From: Astropecten irregularis
Taxonomy: Eukaryota; Echinodermata; Asteroidea; Paxillosida; Astropectinidae
Assembly (NCBI GenBank): GCA_963971285.1
Contig: OZ020246.1
Coordinates: forward strand, 7,485,217-7,549,216
Reading direction: 5' to 3'
DNA: 64,000 nucleotides
Shown: piece by piece, positions 45,192-55,500 of the stretch
How positions within the stretch are numbered: position 1 is the first letter of the stretch
How the letters are laid out: each line of letters begins with the position of its first letter
Notes under the pieces: generated by a model
Database searches by the model: none
The model's input: only the letters and a program-made list of their open reading frames with translations
What the model was told of the DNA's origin: nothing
Translations under genes and position numbers: made by a program

Positions 45192-45629
45192 AGTGCTGGG
45201 CTTTTTATCCGGATATAGGTTAACCGACCCGGATTTAATGACCCAGTTACAAATTTGCACTAACCGTTATCCGAAACTGAAAGGAAAAAAAAACGGAGAC
45301 CAACATTTGGCTCATGTTCAACAACCCAAAAAGTGTAAACTGTAGAATTTCAGTCAGTTATTTTGTCCATTTTGCCAAGAAGAAACACGCATTTCACATA
45401 CTGCATCTAAAAGAAACATTGCATGTACACAGGATCTAAATACTTAAAAAAAACATTGTAAAAAGCATTGCGAAAGTGACGATCACATTGTACCTATGTA
45501 CCATAGTATATACCATAAATCGCACATGTCATGCATGTTGCACGTGATTACATAGGTTATTAACTGTTAACCTGATTTTTTTTTGCAATCAGTAACCGGA
45601 TATGAAATAACCCGATTTTGCCCAGCATT
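45192..45629. mobile_element. Element with AGTGCTGGGC ends and AACCGGATAT words
   Basis: Left AGTGCTGGGCTTTTTATCC and right CCCGATTTTGCCCAGCATT. Words GGATATAGGTTAACC and GGTTATTAACTG/AACCGGATAT are repeated near both ends. Confidence 0.65.
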
Positions 45630-45775
45630 AAAACACAAAGGAAAGCCCACACACATTTATTTTCCCACCTTCTTTGAGTGCAGTTCGTTGAACCCGTGTG
45701 CCACCTGAAAATAAGTTTCTCACAGTCTGCATATTTCATCCTTGTTGACAAAGTCAACACATTATCCAGTTGAAA

Positions 45776-46007
45776 ACTAGACTTGTAGACAAGTCGTTAG
45801 ATGTCGCGGCGATATCGCCTTATCGCAAGACTCCTAGCTCTGGCAAGATTTTGGCTCTCGGGACCAACATCATACATGTAGTTTTAAGTGGTCCAAAGAG
45901 CCAACATCTCGGCGGAGTCTTGTGAGAAAGTATAGCAGTATCGTGAGAGTTTTGTGAAAGCAGAGACGATCATCGTGACTTCTAACGACTTGTCTACAAG
46001 TCTAGTT
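45776..46007. mobile_element. Foldback with CTAGACTTGTAGACAAGTCG ends
   Basis: Left CTAGACTTGTAGACAAGTCG TTAGA and right TCTAACGACTTGTCTACAAG TCTAG are exact complements. The interior has AAGACTC/GAGTCTTG words. Confidence 0.8.
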
Positions 46008-46080
46008 GAAACCTAGCTTCAATTACAGATTTCTATTAGATGAAAAAATGAAACACATAATGTAAGATGCACAGCATCTC

Positions 46081-46440
46081 TTAAAGGAACTATCATACTT
46101 TGGTAGCAAACCAAAACAGAAATCTTCACACATTTTACTATAACTTACAAGGTATAAAGATGGTGATGGTAGAAACGTACCGTTAAAACATTTGTGCCTT
46201 AAATTTTTATATGTATCCAGAAAAGAGTAAAACTAGTGACCAAAATTATTTTTGATCTTTTAAAGATAAAAAAAAGGGAAAAGACTTCAGAAATACTGTG
46301 GCCGTTTTCTAGTTTTCTGAAAAAGTGGGCACCGTATGTGACTTAAATTTTCACAGATGACTGTTACTGTATCCTCCTTGGCATTTTTCCAATGAACATA
46401 TATATCTTTGACAAAAACCAAAGTATCATAATACCTTTAA
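46081..46440 (+). mobile_element. TTAA MITE (M1)
   Basis: Nearly complete but diverged copy with TTAA at both ends, directly followed by a partial copy. Confidence 0.84.
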
Positions 46441-46594
46441 GAAATACTGTGGCTGTTTTCCACTGTTTTCTCAAAATGTGGGCACCGTATGGGACTGAAA
46501 TTTTCACAGATGACTGTTATTGTATCTTCCTTGATATTTTTGCCCATGAATCTGCATTTCTTTGCCAAAATCCAAAGTATGATATTACCTTTAA
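46437..46594 (+). mobile_element. TTAA MITE (M1) half copy abutting the previous one
   Basis: Starts at AAGAAATACTGTGGC and runs to the 3' TTAA. It shares the TTAA junction with the 46081 copy, which suggests unequal recombination or replication slippage between two elements. Confidence 0.8.
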
Positions 46595-46976
46595 GAGCAA
46601 AAATCCACCATTCTCTAGTTGAACAAATGGTCTATTGTATTTGTATCACATGTTTTAATTTTCATTCAAAAATAACTTGATATGTGGCAGGGCAGTTCAT
46701 GATACCATCTATGTAGAATAATTACTATCCATTTTTTGATGTTATGAACTTGATGCAATTCTGAGCTTGTTATAAATCATAGGCCTCTTACTATCAGATA
46801 CAATGAGATAATCAGCTGCTGCATGCTATCAGCTACTTACAAGTACACTGGACAGTAATGTCTGATTTCTTTCTCTTGTAATTAAAGCCTCTTCAATAAC
46901 CACATAATGTAGCAATAAACTGCTTTATTACAGTTAATACAGAAGGCAATGTACTATCTGATTGAATAATCACTGA

Positions 46977-47341
46977 TTCAAGGTTGTATCATACTTTGGT
47001 AAGAAACCAAAACAGAAATATTCACAGATTTATGTATAACTTTCAGGGTATAAAGATGGTGGTGGTAGAAACATACCGTTACAATTTTTCCGCCTGAAAT
47101 GGTGTATTTATCCAGAAATTAGTCAAACAACAACCGAAAATCTTTTTGATCTTTCAAAAGATCAAAAATAAAAGAGAGAAGACTTAAGAAATACTGTGGC
47201 AGTTCTTCACTGTTTTCTCAAAAAGTGGGCACCGTATGAGACTGAAAATTCCACAGATGACTGTTACTGTATCTGTCTTGATATTTTTGCCCATGAATCT
47301 GTATTTCTTTGATAAAAACCAAAGTATGAGATTACCTTTAA
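46977..47341 (+). mobile_element. TTAA MITE (M1)
   Basis: Complete body. The 5' end has decayed to CAAGGTTGTATCATAC and the 3' end has TTAA. Confidence 0.85.
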
Positions 47342-47781
47342 TGGAGGTTTTAAATCAGATAAATCAATTGAAAACGCAAACCTTTTAGATTTCTTGGCAA
47401 TCATTAGAAAAAACAATGATACCTACTTTGGTATGTAAATATGAATTAATTGTTCAAAATTGTGTATGATACATGTTTATTTTTGTAAGCAAATATTGCC
47501 AGGTATATAAAACTCCCTAAATATACATTGTAATTTGTCACTTGATTAGAACAACTGCTGTCTTTTACAAAATTATGTAATTTTGTAAAACAAAACTGAA
47601 ATATTTTTTTACGTTTGATTGTTAAACGTGATTAAAAATATAATTACAGTGAATCCATAACACGATTGGTCTGATATTTATTTAAGGGTTAACAAAAGTT
47701 ATTTTAGTATATTGGTTGAGAAAATGTTCATTTTGGGAGTACACCACCTTAATGTAACATGTACTTTGTTCAGCATATAAG

Positions 47782-48107
47782 GCCCCAAAAAAATTGTTGT
47801 GTTGCCCTCAGCGACCGACCGTAAAATGCCAAAACCTTGGGTCGGGATTTTTTTTTTTTCTGAGTCCTAAAGTATAAAAACTCACCATTTATGACAGAAA
47901 ATGTAAGATTTAGCAGTAAAAAAGCGTGTCTCCTCAAAACGACCCAAGACCGTTGATTTATAAGGCCTGGTGACCATACATCCTGTATTTATTCTTATAT
48001 GTTTTGAAAGTCGGAAGGAAAAAAAAATAAAAAAATTGACCGACTGACCCAATTTTTTTTATTTTCCCACTTGAGGGCAAGACAACAATTTTTTTTTTGG
48101 CCTAATT
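47782..48107. mobile_element. Element with AAGGCCCCAAAAAAATTGTTG ends
   Basis: Left GGCCCCAAAAAAATTGTTGT then TTGCCCTCA; right TGAGGGCAA then ACAACAATTTTTTTTTTGGC. Interior words CGACCGACC and GACCGACTGACCC. Confidence 0.75.
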
Positions 48108-48171
48108 AGACCAGTTACAAAACTCTGGTCTGCCCTTGTGTCTTGTCAAAATGTAGGATAAGGTCCTGGGC

Positions 48172-48620
48172 TCAATTTCATGGAATCCGTTACGGCCATT
48201 TTTTGTGCTAACGGGCACTGCTATGCGTGAAATCTATTTCATGGAATCCGTAAGCAAGACTTTTCAGTTGTGGATCGGTTTGCGGAAACACCATGTAATA
48301 ATTGTTCGTACTTCGCACTTCTATATCGTTCGCACTTCTCGCAAATAAGGTCTCAACGTTTCGACTAGCCTGCTCTAGTCCTCATCAGGAGACCAATTAA
48401 ATTAGTACAACTGCTGTCAAGGGCTTTTCGGTTAGCTTAGAATTTCAAGGGTAACTGATTATTTTCTGCTAACGTGCTGTCATATGCATTCTGCAGAAAT
48501 TCCTTGCTTACTTTTACCAAAAAGAAAACACTCATGTGAAATATGCTAACCGTAAGCAAAACAAATCTGCTAATGTAAGCAAAGATTTTTTGTTAACGGA
48601 TTCCATGAAATTGGGCCCAG
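48172..48620. mobile_element. Foldback with AATTTCATGGAATCCGTTA ends
   Basis: Left GGGCTCAATTTCATGGAATC CGTTA; right TAACGGATTCCATGAAATTG GGCCC. It carries an insert (48275-48405) that also occurs inverted at 21475-21580 (GTTCGTACTTCGCACTTC words). Confidence 0.75.
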
Positions 48621-48650
48621 ATTGAGAAAGATAACTGATAACATACCTGG

Positions 48651-48798
48651 GGTCAATTTCACCAAACACATCCTAATTTACTATCAATCGTAGGACTTAT
48701 GATACATTGCAGTCCTATGTACAAGTCAAAGGATACGATGGGTTATCCTTCGTATCTCGAGTTATGATCGATCGTAGGGCTTTATGAAATCGACCCCA
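48651..48798. mobile_element. Short foldback with GGGGTCAATTTCA ends
   Basis: CTGGGGTCAATTTCACCAAA and TTTATGAAATCGACCCCAG. The interior words CAATCGTAGG and CGATCGTAGGG are complementary to neighbouring AT-rich words. Confidence 0.68.
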
Positions 48799-49052
48799 GA
48801 ACAAGTTACAGCTGCAAGTACCAACAATACAACAACTTGGAAAAACAAAAGTTGGAGGAAAAAAAAGGAAAAAAAAGAAAAATGAATCATGACAACATGC
48901 CCAAACAACAAAACTTATCCATAATCAGAATTATTCAGAAAAAGAAAGAAAAGTGCATATATATATTTAAGGCAACGTTATACAAGATTTGGCTTTGGTC
49001 AAACTTCAGAGTGAGAATAAACTTAATAAATGCATTGGTTTTCATACTGTCT

Positions 49053-49427
49053 GACAAAGGTAGTATCATACTTTGGTAAGAAACCAAAACAGAAAGGTTC
49101 ACAGATTTACGTATAACTTTATACAGGGTATGAAGATGGTGGTGGTAGAAACATACCGTTAAGATTTTTCCGCCTAAAATGGTGTACATGTATTTATCCA
49201 GAAATTTGTAAAACAACGACCACATTTTTTGGGGGATCTTTTAAAAGATCAAAAATAAAAGAGAAAAGACTTTAAAAAATACTGTGGCTGTTTTTCACCG
49301 TTTTCTGAAAAAGTGGGCACCGTATGGGACTGAAATTTTCACAGATGACTGTGACTGTATCTGTCTTGGTATATTTGCCCATGAATCTGTATTTCTTTAA
49401 TAAAAACCAAAGTATGATAATATCCAA
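49053..49427 (+). mobile_element. TTAA MITE (M1)
   Basis: Complete body. Both terminal TTAA words are mutated (GACAAAGG at the 5' end, AATATCCAACC at the 3' end). Confidence 0.83.
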
Positions 49428-49865
49428 CCCCTCTGACATCATCTGTAAATTGCATTTTTCAATAAGATACAAATATTAACCGAAAATTCATGATTTGGGA
49501 ATACTGCCAAATGATTACAAAGACAGTAGAAAATACATTTTTATAGGACGGAAGATCACATTTACAATACAAATTTAAGTACTTTCTTCAATTGAAGTCC
49601 TGAACAGTGAACACACAGCATATGGCCAATTTCATCACTATATCACCTAAACAATCTTTATAACATTGTTATAAGCACTACAGGATTACATGTAAGGATG
49701 ATGAATATGAATGAGCATTTATACAGCACTTTATGATTCTTCAATTGATGGACAAACATTCAAAACATCACTTCACCTTGAACTAATAGTAGCGAGAGAG
49801 TAAGGCAAGCTTATGGAAGGCCCACTGACCAGGGCCCAATGTCATGGCATCCCTTAATACAGCAG

Positions 49866-50039
49866 AATAGCACTCCGCACTAGCGCTAAAAATAGCACAC
49901 CGGATATCAGACAAATTACATTGCAACCATGCAAACGTGTGGTATGTGCGCGTGCATGCATGGTGTACACTACGTGTGTGAGTCAATGTTTGTCTGACAT
50001 CCGGGGACTCGTGTGACGTCATTAGTGCGGAGCGCTATT
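49866..50039. mobile_element. MITE family M2
   Basis: Ends AATAGCACTCCGCACTAGCG and GTGCGGAGCGCTATT, with TGTTTGTCTGACATCC and GACGTCATTAG inside. Confidence 0.85.
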
Positions 50040-50931
50040 CTGCACATATCATCCAGTGTTGTATCCGAGTCCAAACCACTCAAACTCCCACAGGTAGTTC
50101 TGTTGAGGTTTGGCTTGTTTGGTACCAAACAGTAAGGACCTGTTGTTGGACTTTGTTTGAGTCAGTACCAAAGGTCCATGAGTACACTGTTTCATTCTGA
50201 CAGGGGAAGTAAGGCATGAGACCTGTAGAAACAAGTGTTAGAGTTTGTGGCAGTGCACTGGCATTTTGTTTGTGGGTAAGGCTACCCATGGCCTATAGTA
50301 CAGTTGCACAGGAAGATGTGGTGGTTCACTTGTGTGTGGAAAGCCACTGTGGCATTTTGTTGAAAGGCATTGTGGCATTCTGTGTGGTTGGGGACAGTTG
50401 GTCTACAGCCACACACCAAGGCATAGACACATCCATACCAAGTCAATCAAGCTCCAACAGCTGGGGCCTGTTGAAGTTTGTGAGGTTCAGTACCAAAATG
50501 CAAACAAAAAGTGAAGCAAATGGCTAGTAAAGCATAGGGCCTAAGTACTATTATTAAAACATCATTTCTAATCACCGCGACCTTTGACAGATAATTTTCA
50601 TATTTCTCATTTGCTCAGACATTTTGAATTCCTATCAATCCATTTCAAACCATAGATTTGTCAAATTTATCTGCATTAATTCCGCGATACATGAACTGCA
50701 AACAAATCTTAATCAGCAATATCCGATAATGCACAAATCAGTAACAAAAATACAATATATACAGTCATAACTCTCTTAAAAAAAAATTGTTTAGGCAATC
50801 AAATACATATTGCTTATCAGATTCATACAAATGAAAAAAACGCATTGCATGGAATGGCTGAAGAATATATGCTCACGTTTGAAATGAATGCATGAATATA
50901 TGGAATATGAATAATAATAAAGGGTGCACAA

Positions 50932-51770
50932 AAAAAGAAACTTCCGTTGATTTTAATCTTAAATTAAATCTAATTGGTTTTGGGTGATATGAGTAGTATG
51001 AGTGTTTAGGGCACATCTTAAGCTGCATTTTGATGCCATACTTGATGCCAAGGACTCAACACTGTTCAATACACACAGCATTGTTTGTTAAAAGGTTTAA
51101 AACCAAAAGTTACACTTTTAGGTATACAGGTTGAACTTACCATGTGCTACATTGCATAGGGCGATATTGTTTGGGTCAACAATGGGTTACGCACTGCTAC
51201 ACACTGTATACCTAAAAGTGCAACTTATGGTTTTGTACCTTTTGACAAAGAATGCTGTGTGTATTGAACAGTGTTGAGTCCTTGGCATCAAGTAGGGTAT
51301 CAAAATGCAGCTTAAGATGTGCTGTAAACACTCACACTACTCATATCATCCCAAACCAATTAGATTCAAAGGGTTAAAGGTAGTATCATACTTAAGTAAG
51401 AAACCAAAACATAAATGTTCACAGATTTACGTACAACTCACAGGGTATGAAGGTGGTGGTGGTAGAAACATACCTTTAAAAATGTTCCGCCTGAAATGGT
51501 GTATGTATCCAGAAATTAGTAAAACAACGACCCAAAATCTTTCTGATCTTTTAAAAGATCAAAAATAAAAGAGAAAAGACTTAAGAAATACTGTTGCTGT
51601 TTTTCACTGTTTTCTAAAAAAGTGGGCACCGTATGGGACTGAAATTTTCACCGATGACTGTTACTGTATCTGTCTTGATATTTTTACCCATGAATCTATA
51701 TTTTTTGATAAAAACCAAAGTATGATATTACCTTTAAAGCATCAAAATCAACAGAAGTTTTTGTGCACCC
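50932..51770. mobile_element. Long foldback, >230-bp arms, split by an M1 MITE
   Basis: GGGTGCACAAAAA, AACTTCCGTTGATTTT, CCAAGGACTCAACACTGTTC and AAGTTACACTTTTAGGTATA on the left are mirrored on the right. The right arm is interrupted at 51374-51737 by a TTAA MITE. Confidence 0.85.
51374..51737 (+). mobile_element. TTAA MITE (M1) inserted in a foldback arm
   Basis: Full-length copy that splits the right arm of the foldback 50932-51770. The uninterrupted left arm contains TTAA at the matching point. Confidence 0.88.
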
Positions 51771-52315
51771 TTTACTATGAGATAAGTAAATAGGCTACAA
51801 ATGTAACTGCTGGGAAGGGGACACACTCAATGTCCGTACTGCTTATTATGCATATTTACAATGATAAATACAACAATGATATAATTTGAGTGAATATTTG
51901 GCTGGGTCTAGCAAAAGCTTTGAATACATATCTTCATTAACAGCTTCTGAGGCACTTTTCAATTTCAGAATATGACTGGCTTTGAAATTTGATATAATTT
52001 CTGCACAGAACAATATAATACAGTAATTGAATACGGTACTAGTATTTTTTTTTACAATTAAGATGACAAATCATGAAACAGCTTCCAGAGGGAGGGCATT
52101 CAATTTTCTGTGTCTTTTCTGCATGGAACAGCTGATGTTTTGCCATTTTAAATCCAGAGGGGGCAATAAAAGGATACATTTTTCTGCGTATGTAGTTTCA
52201 CTTGATGTTGATGTCCTGTAATTCAAGAAACAAATCAGGAAACATCTGTTGACAACGCCATGGTTTTGCTATTCACATTCCAGAGGGGGGAGACACAGTG
52301 ATACTTGCATTCCTG

Positions 52316-52529
52316 TTATTTATCAATGGTCGCCTGCTCTTCTAGAAATAGCAGTTGGTCAATCAGGAAACAGTCGCTGGGATTCTTAACAAACTTCTTC
52401 AGTCCTTTCATGATCTCCCCTTCGTCCATAGTGGTGTTGCCCGCTGACCTAAGGTCACCAAAGCGGGCTTGTTTGAGGAAGGCATAGGCGCTCTTGAAGG
52501 AGTCCTTTCCAATCTTGTGTTCACACTCC
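52316..52529 (-). CDS. NEK11: NEK11 terminal exon
   Basis: 70 codons after one nt, then TAA at 52318-52316. It encodes ECEHKIGKDSFKSAYAFLKQ, an 8-residue Gly/Thr insertion, and NPSDCFLIDQLLFLEEQ, the C-terminal helical block of NEK11. Acceptor is CATTTGTCCAG. Confidence 0.9.
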
Positions 52530-55500
52530 CTGGACAAATGCAGTCAAGGAAACAAACTTCAAATGCCAAATGTTGAACACGTCTTGCTAGAAAGGAGGTC
52601 AGGTTAGAGTATAGCGGTTCTTTTTCTCGCCTTTCACCTCTGGCAGACCGGGTTCAAGTCCGGCTCAGTCCACAAGTGGATTGGGTTTTCAGTCCCTACC
52701 TGATTCTGCGGGTTTTACCCAGAATATTACTCTGGGGTTTTCCTCCCACCTCTAAAACTGTATCTTCTTCTCGTCATCTTTCCATTATAGGTTTCATCAG
52801 GCTTGCGAGCTACAGTGCCTTGGGCATGTTTGAGGAATCATTGGTGTCATTACCAGAAATAAATGAATAATGAAAAGAATAAGCTAGACATCTATGGCTG
52901 TTGCAAACAGCACATAATATAAACTGTTATACAAAGAAAGGGATCCCATATATGAAAAAGAATTATGATCATAGCTCTTACCACTTTTAAATGAGTAGCT
53001 ACTTCCTGTTTGACCGGAGGCAGAGGTCACAGAGGTCAAATAATGTGTCAAATAAAACCCTGCCTAACATTCACTTTTGGTGAAAGAATCAACTTAATAT
53101 CTGAAACCGTTGATTTTTTGTTGATTTTTAAATATCTTTATTATTCAATTCAAATTGCTTGTAATTTGACACCTGATAACGTCAGGTTTTGGTACACAAT
53201 TTCACTATAGGGTCTTTGTTTGGACCAAGTTTGGTTTAATAAGATCGGCTGTTTAATAAGTGACAAGTGCCATCCACAAAATCTGTGTACAAAGTCTATA
53301 GGATTTGAGGAGAAGAAGAAGAAGAAGAAAAAAATCAAAACAAAAACAAAACCCTTTTCCGTTAAACACAGAAAAAAAAACCCCCAAAAAACAGAACACT
53401 ATAGGAACAGGAACAACTTTGAACTTGATTTGGGAAGAGAACACTGAAAAGGAGGATATGAACTGGACGTCATAGAGGTTTGAATCAAGCTTTTGTTAAA
53501 GGATACGTTCTGAGATTTCGAATCTTTGTCTCCCTCATGGCCGGTGAGAAGGGACTGAGTGTGTTGTCTTTCAATGTAGCACCTTGATCTGTTGAGAAGA
53601 CAATGATGGATGAATAATGAGCTCAAGAGGTGCAGACAGGGAAGGAATGAGGGCTGTAGGCAGTGTTGTAATCGAAACCTGGAAGACCAAGACCAAAGAT
53701 TATATAGCGCTACGCGCAAGATGGAGAATTGACCATAGAGCGCGTGTTAATTTGTATGGAGGTCCCGATCCACCATTCTAGTGTAAAAATAGCGAGTAGT
53801 TTGTACATATGTGGACATATGAGGGCTAGAAGTTTTATCAAAGAAAAGGGGAGAGTTAGGCAAAATTTTGGTCCGAATTCGATTGAAACCTATTGTTTAT
53901 TGTAAATAGAAATATTTGACATTGATGTGAAGCAGCTGAATATGAAAACGGTGATTTTTTGTGGTTTTCTCACTTTTCTGGACCTACTTTTGCAAGTACC
54001 GCACACATCGCTCATATCGATCATGCTATCGAAACTCTTTACAACGAGAGCCCGCCCTCACACCAGAATGGCGCCCATGGCGATTACGCGTTTCAGTGGA
54101 GAGTTCTCCATCTTGCGGGCAGCGCTTTAAAATCTTTGACCGAGACCAAGACCATGACCTGATGGTTCAAGACCGAGACCAAGACCTTTAAAGTCAAGAC
54201 CAAGACCGAGACCTGATGCCCCGAGACCGAGACCTCGAGACCTTGTGCAATTAAATATAATAAAATAATAAAAAAAAAAAATTAGAAATACATGTATCAT
54301 GTGCAACAACGGGAGACGCAACTTTTTATTGTAAATTAAGACAGCTTCCTTGTAGATCTAAAACATTACTTTGTGGGTAAATTAACTTTCTTAATTAACC
54401 TTCATTACACTTCAGGAACATAAGAATTGTCATTGTATCAGAAAACAACCATGCCCGATGTGGCCTCATGATAATCCCAACCCTGCTAAAAATTCTTTCA
54501 ACTTGAAAATTGCAGGCACTGACAAGACTTTCAATGGCGGTTGCAGTAGTTCAAGGGTTGGGAGTTTCTTCTCCATGTCCTGCCAAAATTGTATGGATCT
54601 CAATGTCTGGGTTGTGACCTCTGCTACATCTTTGAGATACCTAGCATTTTGATATCTTGTTCAATTCCCAGACATGAAATAATCGTGCAGGTTTACATGT
54701 TAATTTTGGCATGTGTGCACTGACAGAAAAACAAGGTTGTACATGTACTGTACATTCATGACGTAAAAGAGGGCGCCATTCAAAACTGTGTGCTCAGATG
54801 ACTGTATAGCTAATTCCATTTCATACAAAACTCCCTAAGAGACAGCCATAGCCATAGGCGTAGCTACTTTACAATTGCTGCCATTTCACAGAACTCCATT
54901 AGAGACAGCTGTAGCCAAAGCTAGAACCATTTCACAGTAGGTCATTAAGCAACAGCTACTGCCAATTTAAAGAGAGAACAATTTCATAGAAATCCTACTG
55001 GTGTATGTAACAGCCATAGCCATATCTTACCTCCTGAATCTGTGTCCAATGCACTCTGCATGCATTCCATTAAGGCATCATATTCATCCTGTAAGCAAGT
55101 CAAGAAAAGTTTCATTGTAAGGTTTCTCATTAGACCAGGGAACACAGACATGCTTTGCACAAAATATTGCTTAGCACAAAAATGGCTTGCCCAATAAAAC
55201 AAACCACCATTGAAAATTCAATTTGATATTCATGGTCAGCGAACAACAGCCAAAGAACAATTGAAAGTGATACACAACACATGGAAATTTGGTTGTTAAT
55301 CCTATTTTTATTGAGGCAGAAATGTCATGCTTAGCGTTTTTTTTTGTGCTAAGCAGCAAATTACAAGCAGTTTGTGCTTTTGGTGAAGCAGGTGATTTTG
55401 AAATTTTCAGCAAACAAATAAAACATTTCAGTTTTGTCTTAAAATCTCAATGAGAGAAATGTATGAAATTGATTCTATGTATACGGTCGGTAGAGCCAAA

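Larger units (their letters stand above)
43331..52315. other. Intergenic region between convergent WRNIP1 and NEK11
   Basis: No coding exon was found. It is densely filled with foldback elements (43489-46007, 47782-48798, 50932-51770) and five M1 MITEs. A short AT hairpin is at 47564-47592. Confidence 0.6.

Noticed and set aside
50040-50530. Possible gene or hAT element starting CAGTGTTGTATCCGAGTCC
   Set aside because: The left end resembles the hAT-like ends, but no matching right end was found, and the open frames consist of repeated GTGGCATT/TTGTGG words.
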